Positions 11,801 through 22,340 of a stretch of 64,000 nucleotides of DNA are shown piece after piece (the first letter of the stretch is position 1; each line of letters starts with the position of its first letter). Source of the DNA: Phragmites australis (taxonomy: Eukaryota > Streptophyta > Magnoliopsida > Poales > Poaceae); contig NC_084936.1 in the NCBI RefSeq assembly GCF_958298935.1, positions 813,501 to 877,500 on the forward strand, written 5' to 3'. Both the position numbers and the translations under genes were made by a program. The notes under the pieces were generated by a model that was not told the origin of the DNA, made no database searches, and worked only from the letters and a program-made list of their open reading frames with translations.

Positions 11801-14800
11801 CATCTCAAGAATCGCCATTTGCAGAAGTGCGACAATGCAGTTCTGCTAAAATGAGACGCTGAACGCACCTGTGATTGAGGAGAACGCCATGGACGCCGTC
11901 GCGTGCTCTGCACAAGAAGCAAGAACACAATTGCGACAAAGTAAGACGGATGTCTGACAACTTGCTGCTGCATTGCATCAGCTGGAGGTGAGAATAAATG
12001 CAATGCAATGCTCATTACTTCATTTTAGAGTTGGTGTGATGCCCGGTGACTTCTGATCTCCCACCAACTGAATTCTACAAGACGATCAAACAAAGGTCAA
12101 GTCTTTCCTCAAAGATGTCTTCACATCTGTACTGAAGAACAAACGAGGTGTTGGCCTGTACTTACTGCCCAGGTGAAGAGCAATGTTACATCTGCAGGCG
12201 TGCTCCCAGAATTGTGCACCTGCAAGCGTCGTCAGAAGTAAAGGTAAGCAAGATGCAACTCAATTTTGAATCGTTGTCTTTGCATCAGAAACAAAAAGAA
12301 GATAAAAAAAAATTACATACCGTAAAAGTGAAAACTGCAGTTGGGAAGCTGCTATGTATGTAGTTGTGAGGGATGAACGGTGATATCTGACGGCAGGTGA
12401 TCTTGATTTCAGGATCAGGCTCACCTACATTGACATTGTGGAACAGTAGATCAGTAGGGTGTAGCAGATTGGCATGTTTCTTCAGCTGATTGACATGTTT
12501 TCAGTGCCGCCGAAAATTATCGCTCTCAGTTAAAAGTGTCTGAAACTGATGTGCTGTGAGTAACCTACCATCATATACTGTCCACGATCTTGGAAATAGG
12601 CCATGGTACGTGCAATTCTTCTCCTTCAGCTTCCAGTCCCACGATCCAATACCGGCTTTATCGATTCCCCTGTAAATGAAATTTGCACAATGCACGACCA
12701 TGATATGTCTGGCCTTTTTCAGATGCATATAAATAAGCTTGTTAGGATTTCAGTGCTCACTTGAGGAGATCCGCAGTCGGTGCAGACAACACCGTGGAGT
12801 ACTTCTTTCCATTGGGGCGTGAAATGAATGCCTAGGTAAGAAAATAGTGGCAATCACAAGTTGTTTACAGTTGAGTGCAATTGGGTATTGCAAATCATGA
12901 ATGGAGATGTAGAGTGATTACTGAAAACTGATTTGCTAGGATAGGCTTCTCTTCATATGTCATGGGGAATATCTGAAAATGCTGAAAGTACCCTCTGTAG
13001 CTCCTCCCTATGCTTCCTGCACTGATAAATGGACGTGGATTGAACAGAATTTTTTTTTATCGAACCCGCAAGAGAGCTGCGCGTCATTGTATTAAGAAGA
13101 AAATGATCTAGTTTATAAAGAAAACCGGATCCAAAAACCTGAACAATCACTGCATTACAACCCACAGAGCCCAACTCACACGAAAGACAAAAAAAAGAAC
13201 GAAGGAAACCTCAAACCCCTTAAATAACCGGACGGCAATGGTTCATCGAAGCAGCATACAACCCGGCAAACACACAACAAACAGAAGGCCGGCACGGAGA
13301 CACCATCGGTACACCTAATCAACCAAACAGCACCCACACCAATCAACGCTACCCTGCAAGCAACTATGCCCAGTTAGCACCTCGACCAAACACAGCCTGA
13401 CAACTCAACAGGCGGAGCCCTGTTCTCACGTCTGACTACCCAACTCGGTCGGCGGCTCCCACGCCAAACCACAAGCTCAACAGACGGGGTCCTGGGACGT
13501 CGGAACACAGCCTCTGACGCAAAGCGTTGAAAGGTGATGGGAAGTTCAACCGAACAGGAGAACGAAGGGGTCGGACAAAAGGGCAAACAACAACGGAGGA
13601 TGGTGTACCCTGCAAGGAGTGCCGTCAGTTGTAACAACAAAAAACAGAGGGATTCTCTGAAACTACGCCTTCAGGAAGGAAGCAGCAATGGAACCACCGT
13701 CACTCGTCCGGGAAGCCGAACAAGGTTTTCACCCGAAGAGATCTCAGGGGGGAAGCTTCGTCACAACACCTCCAGGGAGGTAATGACACCCGTGGGCGTC
13801 ACTGTCGTCGGCAATGGCATGGAGCCTGTCAGGGCTTTCGCCCATAATTCCCCCTACCACGGTACAACCCAGTGAACCCAGAGGCTCGACGGGTCGACCA
13901 GACCATTCACCTGCAAGAGAACAACTAGCAGCACACATCACCAAAGCACGAGGCCCAAGCGATGCATCCACCATCAAGAAATGACTGGACATGATCGCTA
14001 GGGTTGCACCAACATCGTCGTCAACAACGGTCAGCCACCGCATGGCGCACTGGGGTCCACTAACGGCCCGTTCAAGGACATCAGGCGGCAGCATCTGGGA
14101 CTGCTAGGCAGCAGCAGCCCGATCGCAGGCAGAGTCGACCAGGACGGCGACCAACTAGACAGCAAACCTCACACCCGCAGCAACCGAAGAGCCGCGCATG
14201 AGCCCGCAGCCCTCTGCCGAAGCTGAAGAGCAAACATGCCGCAAGAGGCGAGCATTCGCACGGATCTAGCCGGGAAATGATAGATCCGGCAATCTACAGC
14301 GCGGATCTGGTCGGAGCAAGCAACCACGTAGGCGGATTCGGCCGGAGCAAGTACAACGCACAATAGGGTCGGGGGGGGGGGGAGGGGTAAGAGGGGGAAA
14401 TGGAGGGAGGTGGGGGAGGGGGTGGCCGCCGCCGCCGTCACCAGCGGGCCATGGCGGCGGCGGCCTTGCCAGATCTAGGCGGGATCCCCCGAGTCGCCTC
14501 ACGAGCGAGACGACTCGGGGTCGGGACCCACCGCTGGTATCTCATGTACAGAATTTTCATGGGTCTTCCTCTGCTCTAATAAATTGATGCAAATTTTTGC
14601 ATCTTCTTTGAGAAAAAACACTGTCATGATTCCTATCATGTTCAATCGTATATAGAGACAAGTTGCACACTAGCTTTCACCATGGCAATTTTGTAAGGTA
14701 ATATAAAGCTGATTTTGTGCCTGTACTTATAGGAAACTTAGCTGCTCTAGGACTTATGCAGCAAAGGCTGAAAGAACTGACCCTAGCCCACCAAGGGGTA

Positions 14801-15840
14801 CACCGCGGTAGCAGTTGTCCATCCATTTCTTGAGTGGATCATAGACTGTAGCCTTCGGAAAAGTGAAGAATTGTTCGAAAGTTCAGTAACAGGGTAGAAC
14901 AATTTTCTGCTGATTTTTGGGCAACTGAAACACAACTCACTAGGCCTTTTGCCCCTTCTTCAACTTGCAGTCGCAGTACTTTGACAATCAAGGGCACCTA
15001 CAATACCACCAGAAACATGGTTATTGTTAATACTGCTCACCATAAATGTGACAGTTGTTTATTTTGTTAATTGCTGATATGACTAAGCCAAATCAGTTGC
15101 ATTTCGATATTAGAAGTTCATTTGCTGTCCAGGTCAGCTGAACCTATGATAATACCAGGAAGGGCCCTATGTTTGGTATTTTCTTAGACCATCTCTAACC
15201 ATATTCTCTCCATTTTATTCCTTTTCTGATTCCCTTCTCCGTTCTTATTCTCTTTATTTTCTCTCGTCCCTAACCGTTTCTCTTCCAGTAATCGTAAAGA
15301 GAAATGAGAGAGAATCCTATCCTGAAAGTAAGAAATTTGGAAATTACTTCATGACAGTAACCATGAGAAGAAATTGTTGAAGCGCTGAAAGGAATGAAAA
15401 TTCCTTTACGACAGGAATCTGAGCATGAAGGGAAGTCCTTGGGTTGGTCTTAGAAAAGTTGGAAAGAGCCAATTTAACCAGTTCATTTTGTATCTTGTGA
15501 AACAGAAAGCTTAAAGGTACAACTCACAAGTGCTATCATATCATTCATGGTCATGCTAAACATTGCGACCTTCTTGCCTTCATCGTCGAATTTCCTCTGC
15601 CAAGTTCTTGATGGCGGTTGCGAGCAATCGATGTGCGAGTGCACCTGAAGCAAGAAACAACCATGTCAGACTAGTTTGCTTGCCAAATACAACCGGTCGA
15701 AACATCGAAGAAAACATTTCACAATAGATCAGTGAAGAGAAGTGACTTGAACACCACCAGGAAAATCCTAACCAAATTAAAGAACAAAAGGAAGAAGAAA
15801 TACTGGGCACCTTTGCTTGCTGCATCTCTGAACTTCCCAT
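8837..15840 (-). CDS. Non-lysosomal glucosylceramidase (GBA2-like, GH116), 19 exons
   Basis: Exons on the minus strand: 15840-15811, 15644-15528, 14997-14941, 14852-14782, 13021-12922, 12831-12761, 12669-12569, 12424-12321, 12219-12166, 12074-12019, 11907-11869, 11785-11638, 11554-11370, 11287-11217, 11141-11069, 10881-10820, 10494-10103, 10017-9218, 9131-8837. All phases match, giving 941 residues, the usual size for plant members. The N-terminal GBA2 domain includes [20 protein letters not shown] (split over two exons), [12 protein letters not shown] and a [11 protein letters not shown] motif. The GH116 catalytic domain includes [18 protein letters not shown] with the likely nucleophile E434, [16 protein letters not shown], and [17 protein letters not shown] with candidate acid/base D662 (or D666). 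The family hydrolyses glucosylceramide to glucose and ceramide and has no classical signal peptide. The start is a ten-codon first coding exon beginning MGSSEM. One intron holds a LINE-like insertion in the sense direction. Confidence 0.93.
13044..14557 (-). mobile_element. LINE-like insertion in a glucosylceramidase intron
   Basis: The insert is flanked by the 10-bp direct repeat acagaatttt (13044-13053 and 14548-14557). At the low-coordinate end it begins with a T-run followed by cgaacccgcaagagagctgc. On the minus strand this is a 3' end with a poly(A) tail, typical of grass non-LTR retrotransposons. The other end is GC-rich and carries a G-run at about 14369-14382, like a 5' UTR. No reverse transcriptase is encoded, so it is truncated or non-autonomous. 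It lies wholly inside the intron 13022-14781 and points the same way as the host gene. A related copy is at 34165-35530. Confidence 0.75.
15185..15452. mobile_element. MITE-like element, copy 1 (TIR taagaccatc)
   Basis: This copy lies in the intron between glucosylceramidase exons 2 and 3. It starts ttagaccatctctaacc and ends gggttggtcttag, so the two ends are inverted copies. Inside are gagagaat and ggaatgaaaattcctt-type motifs shared with copies at 16187, 16616, 29480 and 50345. It has no coding capacity and the superfamily is not assigned. Confidence 0.6.
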
Positions 15841-16186
15841 CTCGGCACAAACACTGCTTGCCTTGGAGCTGAGAGGCGATTCGGATTGTATCGGCACGCA
15901 CAAGCACAAGGAAATACTGTAAAAAACAGATGCACAAATATCTCCGCATCTCAAGAAACAAGTCTGAATGCAAAGGAAGCGACCCAAGGAATGCAGTCCA
16001 GGCATCCATAGAGGAATCAATCAACTGGAATTAATCACCAACACAGGAGACAGTAGGAGAGAAGAGCGATACCTGAATCTGAATGCTATCACTCTACAAG
16101 ATCCGGATGGTCCAGCTCTTTCTGGAAGGCGCTCAGCTTTGTGTTTTATAAGGCCACGCCCAATAGATTCTTTTCGCGGACAAGAT
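15841..16186 (-). promoter_or_regulatory. 5' leader and probable core promoter of the glucosylceramidase gene
   Basis: Upstream of the ATG at 15840, the minus strand has a pyrimidine-rich leader and, at 16144-16150, TATAAAA, a fair TATA box. This implies a leader of about 270 bases. A 5' UTR intron is possible because cag/gtatcg sites are present near 16072, but I cannot fix its limits. Confidence 0.4.
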
Positions 16187-16405
16187 TCCTTGTTGTAAAA
16201 GTATTCTCGTGTCTCGTTTCTTTAAACGCTCTAATAATTTTTCTTCACAGTTTTTTTCATAACAGAATTCTCAAATCATTCTCTTCAGAACGAGATTCCC
16301 TCCTTACCTTTCGTGATTTTATTGAAAAAAAAAGAAAATAAAAATAATAAGAACGAAAAAAATAAATAAAATAAAATAAAGAAAATATAGTTAGGATGGT
16401 CTAAC
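16187..16405. mobile_element. MITE-like element, copy 2
   Basis: The right end gttaggatggtcta is an inverted match to the left end of copy 1. The interior has the ctctaataatttttcttcac and acgagattccctcc motifs also seen in the 50345 copy. A/T-rich with no open frame. It lies close upstream of the glucosylceramidase promoter. Confidence 0.55.
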
Positions 16406-16615
16406 ACTCCATCAGAGAAAAAAAACAATGGACAGCACGATGATACTTGTCGGCATCAGTTTCTTTATGTCTTATCTCCTTTTGGTGAGTGGAAAAATAA
16501 GCCCTCTTTTCCAAAAAATAAAAATAAAAAGAAAGATTGTGACTACTGCTAATGACAAGTAAAAACTAGGCAATCAATGAAAATAGTGTTTATCATAGAC
16601 AACTCTTTGGCTAAC

Positions 16616-16846
16616 TAAATTCTCTTTATTTTATTTCTCATTTTAATTCCTTTTATTTTCTCTAATCTCCAACAGCTTCTTTTCAAGGGGAATCGCAAAG
16701 GGAAATGAGAGAGAATTCCGTCCTGAAGGGAATAACTTTAGGAATCTCGTCGTGAAGGAAATCGTTGGAGCGCTGAAGGGAAAAAATCTCTTCATGATGA
16801 GATTTTGGTCTTCGAAGGAAATCCGTTAGGGCTAACATCAGATAAT
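16616..16846. mobile_element. MITE-like element, copy 3
   Basis: This copy runs from taactaaattctctttatt to ccgttagggcta. It shares gagagaattccgtcctgaag and ttggagcgctgaaggg with copy 1, in the same orientation. Its ends are more diverged than in the other copies. Confidence 0.55.
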
Positions 16847-17304
16847 TCAACCAAAATAGTGTTCTGAAACTGAAAACCAGTAGGCCTCTATGCCTTTTAG
16901 GTAGTAGGCAACCGTGACAAGCAGCCACACACTGCCATGGAAGTCTTGGTCACATGCATGTTTTTTCTAGTCTTCCAGAAAGTCCAATGCCCCCAGCTGG
17001 AGAAATACTAGATCTTGCTGACTTGTTTATGCCCGCAAGCAACTGCTCCATGCGTGATGTCAACATTGCAATCTAGAAGCTCGTTTCCATCCATGCACAG
17101 ATGCGCATGCATTTCAACATTGATGATGATGATGCGTATTCAAACAGATTGGGGACTGCGTTCTGAAATGGACTCTCCGTTTATACATTATAGTACTAGT
17201 ACATTTTGGTGATTGCTCAAAGAAATGGGGAATCGTGTTTCCAAATGCCCTTGTCCTCTTCCCTGAATTTTCAGCTCAGAAGGAGAAAGGTAGTACTAAC
17301 AATC
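16847..17304. other. Intergenic, no gene seen
   Basis: Mixed-composition DNA with only short chance frames. I see no recognisable element. Confidence 0.5.
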
Positions 17305-17895
17305 CTAAATTGACCGTACATCTTTTTTATAAATTTTATAAATATATAACTATTTTGATATATGTTACAGAAAATTACAATATCTGTACCTATTTCAAAG
17401 ACCCATAATTATTTTGACACATGTTGAAAAACTATAACATTTTAATCATGATCACACCTGTTATCCTCTATAATATATAATAGGAGGATTAATCGTGAGC
17501 CTATATATTACTAAAGGATGACAGGTAGTCACACGATAAAATATTATAATATTTTACAATATGTGTTAAAATAGTTGTAGATTTTTTTAATGAGCATTAG
17601 AAACTGTAGTTTTTTTTAACATATATTAAAATAGCTATAGGATTTTAAAATGAGCACTAGACATTATAATTTTTTATAACATATATATAAAAAAATTTAT
17701 AGATTATTAAAATTTACTCTTTTTTTTGTCAGAATGGTAGGAGTTCTGCCTTAATATTAAGAAGAGTAGAGAGCGTACAACACCGTGCAATTTACAGAGG
17801 GAAAAAAAACTCACTCCCTCGAAGAAAAAGAAGTCCGCTAGGAAACACCCCACTAAAGAAAGCAAGAGACACAGGGACTAAATTGACCATACATC
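17305..17895. mobile_element. Foldback element plus LINE tail between 18-bp direct repeats
   Basis: The block is bracketed by ctaaattgaccrtacatc at 17305-17322 (r=g) and 17878-17895 (r=a). From 17323 to about 17710 the sequence is very AT-rich and folds back on itself. The left arm motif tattttgacacatgttg is mirrored on the right by tacaatatgtgttaaaatag, around a centre near 17460-17530. The right arm also repeats internally (atagntntagnattttnaaatgagcant at about 17570 and 17630). From 17716 a T-run leads into gtcagaatggtaggag, the 3' end of a LINE in minus orientation. Confidence 0.6.
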
Positions 17896-18540
17896 CATGG
17901 AGACATGTTTGGAGATATGGCCAAGATGCGAAGGGATATCACATTTTGTTTTTGCGGTGGTATCTCTGGTCTCGATCTTCATTCATACTTTTCAAGGGAT
18001 CAAATTAAGAACACATCACCATTCCAGCAAACCAGAACTTGACACCTGCTTATTTTAGTCACTGCACTTGCTTGAAAGGAATAAGGGATAGCTGCTGCAT
18101 CCCAACACATCTGGGAATCTAGAGGTGCACAAGAGCATATCAACAAAGTAGCCAGAACCAGATCCCAGCACTGTATTTACAGGAACGTGGCATGCAAAGA
18201 TCATATAAGATAATCTCAGCAGCCAACGGTCAGCAACAATTTAGCTGAGCCAATGAGCTGCAAAATAAATCTGCAACATGTGAATCTGATACATTCCTGC
18301 GAAGGCCTACTGCAGGGAAGATCTTATCTTGGCAGAGAAAAATCATCACGAATGCTGGATATATAGAGAGAGATGGATGAGCTTACAAAACTCAGCAAAC
18401 TGACTAACGATGGATGGATTATTGGATATTAATAGTACTAGTGTACACAAAAATTGATGAAATGAAATTGTTTCTCGGTTAAAAAAAATAAAAAGAAAAG
18501 CCTGTTGCACTTGCAAGTTGCAACTTTGGGCCCAAGCCTA
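17896..18540. other. 3' flank of BAHD gene A
   Basis: Non-coding. It probably includes the 3' UTR of the acyltransferase gene ending at 18541. No element was recognised. Confidence 0.4.
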
Positions 18541-19992
18541 TTAGCCGTCACATTTCCACAGCTGCGAGTGAAACGATTCACCCGCCGTGGTCACCGCGCC
18601 CATGAACTCGTCGTCGGCGACGAGCCGCGCGAGGGCCTCCGGCGCCAGACACAACTCCATACCCATGCTACATCCGCCGTCCCTCCCCTCGTACACCGTT
18701 GCCCTCCCGTCCACTTTGTTCGCGCCGCCGCTCCGCACGGCCACGGGCCTCCCCCACACGAAGTCGTTCCCGTACACGTCGAACCGCGGCGAGTTCCCGG
18801 TCACCACCACCGTCGGGTGCCACCATCCCTCCAGGTACGCGAACCGGGGGACCCTGTGCCAAGACGCCACGGATTCTACAAGCGCCGCCTCGTCCTGCGA
18901 CGCCACGGCGCGGTTCAGCTGCCACGCCGTCCACCCCAGCCCGTTCTCCAGGATCTCGCTGGCGGTGGCCTTGGCCGTGCAGCGCACCACGGCGTTGCCA
19001 GCGTAGGCGTGAGGAACGCGCTTCACGCGCCCCCGGCATCCGACGAGCACGGTGTACGAGGTCTCCTGCTGCCGGGGGATGCGCCGGGCGCGAGTCACGG
19101 AGCGCCACAGGTGTGCGAGCAGGGACTGGAGCGACGAGATACTGGCGGTCGCCGCGCCGGCCATCTCGGCGTTGGCTCTCGCCTTCAGCTTCATAATGCT
19201 CTCCGCGGAGAAGGTGAAGAAGCATTCTTCCACCGGCGGGCCGTGGAACCGCCGGACGACGTCCTGGAGCTTGGCGAATGGCAGAGGGACGGGAACGGGG
19301 CAGGTGTCTGGGAACCATCGATCGAGAACTGGCGCCGGTGTGGAAACCCTGTCAGCGTCTCCGCAGCTTCGGCTGATCTCGGACCATGTGTTGAACAGAT
19401 TCCAGAACGTGGTCCCGTCCGCGACACCGTGGTTTAGCGACATGGCGATGAAAACGCCGTCGGCGAGCTCGGTGACCTGCGCGGCGAGGACGGGGCAGGA
19501 GCCGGCCACGGCGTCAGCTCCGACTAGCCCGTCGAACGGGAAGAATGACCGGACGATGCGAGGAACGTGGAGCGAGCCCGTGATCTCCGCCACGGTGATG
19601 TCGGGCACCGCCACCGCGTGGACGAACTCGGCGCCGTCACCGGTGCAGTGCAATGAAACGGTGACTGACTTGTTGCCCCCACTCTCGTTGACGACCAGAC
19701 GGCCGGCGAACGGGTAGAAGAGGGCGAGAGTGCGCGCGAAGGACGACGCGAGGCGTTCGACGAGGTGCTCGCCCCCTGCTGGAGGCTTGGGAAGTAGGAC
19801 GCCCTTCTGGATGTAGTCCACGGTGAGCATCTGGAGGTCCCACGGCGTGAGGTGCACCGTCCCGGGCTCTGAGCTCGCCGTCCTCCCGGGGCTTGCGAGC
19901 AACGGCGACGGGGATGGCCGGACCAGGCGCCGTGACACGATGTGGACGCCGTGAAACGCAGATGCAGATCCCTCCATCATCGTCACCATCAC
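18541..19992 (-). CDS. BAHD acyltransferase A (At3g50280-like clade), intronless
   Basis: A single GC-rich exon of 483 codons. The catalytic HxxxD motif is HGVAD at residues 188-192, where the histidine acts as general base in acyl-CoA-dependent transfer to an alcohol or amine. The structural DFGWG motif is present as DFVWG at 410-414, with Gly replaced by Val. The N-terminal HLTPWDLQMLTVDYIQKG stretch and the overall layout match the cytosolic grass clade annotated as uncharacterised acetyltransferase At3g50280-like; the acceptor is unknown. Comparison with genes B and C, which begin MEGS, suggests the true start is M6 (19977) rather than the upstream Met cluster. Its C-terminus is longer than B and C (ends SQLWKCDG). 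Upstream of about 20024 its flank is transposon-like, while a 184-bp copy of its 5' end sits at 26584-26767. The protein looks intact; whether it is still expressed is open. Confidence 0.88.
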   Translation of the reverse strand: MMVTMMEGSASAFHGVHIVSRRLVRPSPSPLLASPGRTASSEPGTVHLTPWDLQMLTVDYIQKGVLLPKPPAGGEHLVERLASSFARTLALFYPFAGRLVVNESGGNKSVTVSLHCTGDGAEFVHAVAVPDITVAEITGSLHVPRIVRSFFPFDGLVGADAVAGSCPVLAAQVTELADGVFIAMSLNHGVADGTTFWNLFNTWSEISRSCGDADRVSTPAPVLDRWFPDTCPVPVPLPFAKLQDVVRRFHGPPVEECFFTFSAESIMKLKARANAEMAGAATASISSLQSLLAHLWRSVTRARRIPRQQETSYTVLVGCRGRVKRVPHAYAGNAVVRCTAKATASEILENGLGWTAWQLNRAVASQDEAALVESVASWHRVPRFAYLEGWWHPTVVVTGNSPRFDVYGNDFVWGRPVAVRSGGANKVDGRATVYEGRDGGCSMGMELCLAPEALARLVADDEFMGAVTTAGESFHSQLWKCDG

Positions 19993-20023
19993 CTCACCTG
20001 GTTATTTAGTGGCTGAGCTGATT

Positions 20024-22340
20024 GAGGAGTCGAGGTCCTCATGTTCCAATTTAGAGGTTGAGGCTTCTAAATTTTTTAGACCTATTATTGATTTGGAAGC
20101 ATCTGACCGGGTAAAGATTTGTAACAGCAATTTGATTGCAATGAACAAAGTTGTTTCATATATGGGAGGGATGTTACACCCGATTTTCAAAGAACAAATC
20201 AGATGTATTACATATGTATGATATGATCAAGTTTTCATACCTACAGTGACTTTATAAGTGATAACATAACAGTGTTATTAAATAACGATAATATTTCTTA
20301 CAAAAGGACCCGTAGGTCTAAAAGACTACACTAAGATAATTTCCAGCGGTAGCAGGTCTTTCATCCATCCACAGGCTTTGTTCGGGGGAGCGCTAGCCTA
20401 GAATATGGCCTTCAGGTCGACCTCTTCCTTCACCTAGAACTCGGCTCCATCGTCCGGGAGGTCTTCGAAATCTTCGCCTTCTGAGCAGCAATAAGGGTTT
20501 GGGAGAAGGCAAGCGTGAGTACATAAAGTACTCAGCAAGTGTGGAAAAAATATGATATGCAAGCTTAAGACAAGGAAAAGCTTAACTGAGGTTAACTGCA
20601 ACTATGACAGTCTAAACTAGGACTCAAAAGACATAGCAACCTATTTACTAGGTGTGATAACTTCAATAGTAAAAGGGACAACTCATTGGATTCTATCCGA
20701 CTACCAGACTCACTAGATATCCCTTATCCGGTTACCAACTCATCGGGATTCCACCACCCGACTACTCAAAACCAACCATCCAAGATCCCCACTAATTATG
20801 AAGAAGTCCAAGCCCGCTCTTAACCGTGAGCATGGCTGATGGATCAGTTTACACTCTGCAGAGTTTGCACACTTTACCCACGAGTTGTGATTCTCATTTT
20901 GCTTCACACTTTCGAGGTGTAGAGCCGAGATCTCACTACAAGACCTTTACAAATCACCTTCTCTATATGCACCCACTAAGATTTCATCGCTAACAAGGAT
21001 TCCATCCATTGCAGAGGCCCCCTCTTGTGCCACTTAACCATCCACTGGTGCGTACAGAATAAGGAGGACATCTAATTATTTGGCTAGGCCGTACCCATAT
21101 AGGCCTCGTGGTTGCGCTGTTATGCTGGGTAACAGGCTTCACAAACAGGTCCTTAGGATCCCACACAGGAACAATCACAATCCTACTGTGCACCACCACC
21201 TCAAACTAAACATCCAATTGGGATCCTTATACCATGTTACTACAAAATTACCATACCCAATTTCTTGTTGCATAAATATTAGTGTAAATTAACCTTTACC
21301 CCACCCATAACAGCACTAGCATATTTACCCTTCATTTCCCATGAATCATCAACGACGACAAGGATAATCAAACAAAATCTAGTAAAACCCTAACCATGTG
21401 ATTCCAATTTAGACAAGCATGCAAGAAAGATAAACAATTATCATAAAAGTCATAAAAGAGGTGCAACATGCTCAAGGAAACTTGCCTTAAATCGCTGGTT
21501 GTTCAAAATCCTCGAATATCTGGTCCTGCAAGTTCACACACTGCTCGTCTCCTATAGCCATCACGCACACCGGAAACAAACAATATAAAAACAAACATCT
21601 AAGAACAGTATAGAAAATAGTAGCAAAACACACTAAAAAGATTACTAACGGATAGTACTCGCTGCTACGATCTCTAGAGCGTAAGAATCGCCTAAATCGG
21701 AGCTCGTATGAAAAAGTTGTGATGGTTTTAATCTACAGGGGCTTTTCTGAAAAAGCACAAGGGCTAAATTGTAAAAATAGAAAGTTCTAGGGACCTATAT
21801 AGAAAATTTAGGGACATATTTGTAATTATATAAAAGTTTAGGGGGCTAAAAGTAAAAATATAGGACTACCAGGGGCATATTTGTGAAAATAGAAAAGTTT
21901 GGGGGCCTAAATGTAAAATTACCTGATTTAAGAGAATAAGGGAATTATTTTTTAATTAAAACTCCTAATTATTGCATCAGCAAGCTGACTGGGCTTGGGT
22001 GGGCTGACGTGGCCTCACACGTCGACAAGGATGCTAAGGTGGCTGGCTAAGGTGGGCGCTGACTGGGCACTGGTGCTGACTGGGCACTGGTGCTATCTGG
22101 GCAAAGTATTTAAATCCAGGGCACACGATCTAGATCAGACGGCCACAATTTAAAACATGAAGGGGTATCGGGTACTTCTAATCCTGACCGCACGCGCTAC
22201 ATCGGATGGCCGATGACAAAAGGGGGAAAACGGGCGGCCGGCGAGAACACGACGGCGTCAGCTCGGACTTCGCCGGAAAACAGTGAAAACCTCGTTGTCG
22301 GGCACGATCGACGACGATGAGCGATCGGGGAGGAAGAGTT
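20024..22340. mobile_element. Transposon-derived non-coding DNA, left part
   Basis: Homology with the 26584-26767 repeat stops exactly at 20023, so this is foreign DNA joined to the 5' flank of BAHD gene A. From about 20280 it has the look of LTR-retrotransposon non-coding DNA in minus orientation (acccgtaggtctaaaagac, then gtactcagcaagtgtgg). The right end is GC-richer. No gag, protease, integrase or reverse transcriptase frame was found. The same element probably resumes at 25301. Confidence 0.4.

Noticed and set aside
12922..13016. Apparent frameshift between glucosylceramidase exons 4 and 5 if the acceptor is taken at gtgcag/gaagc
   Set aside because: Using the upstream acceptor tatcag/tgcagg (exon start 13021) restores the phase and the conserved LGAGSIG motif, so there is no frameshift.
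18505..19717. 310- and 221-codon plus-strand frames over BAHD gene A
   Set aside because: Antisense shadows of a GC-rich gene; the minus strand has the HxxxD and DFxWG motifs.
20009..20221. 70-codon plus-strand frame upstream of BAHD gene A
   Set aside because: It starts inside the leader of gene A in antisense and runs across the 20023/20024 junction; no domain recognised.
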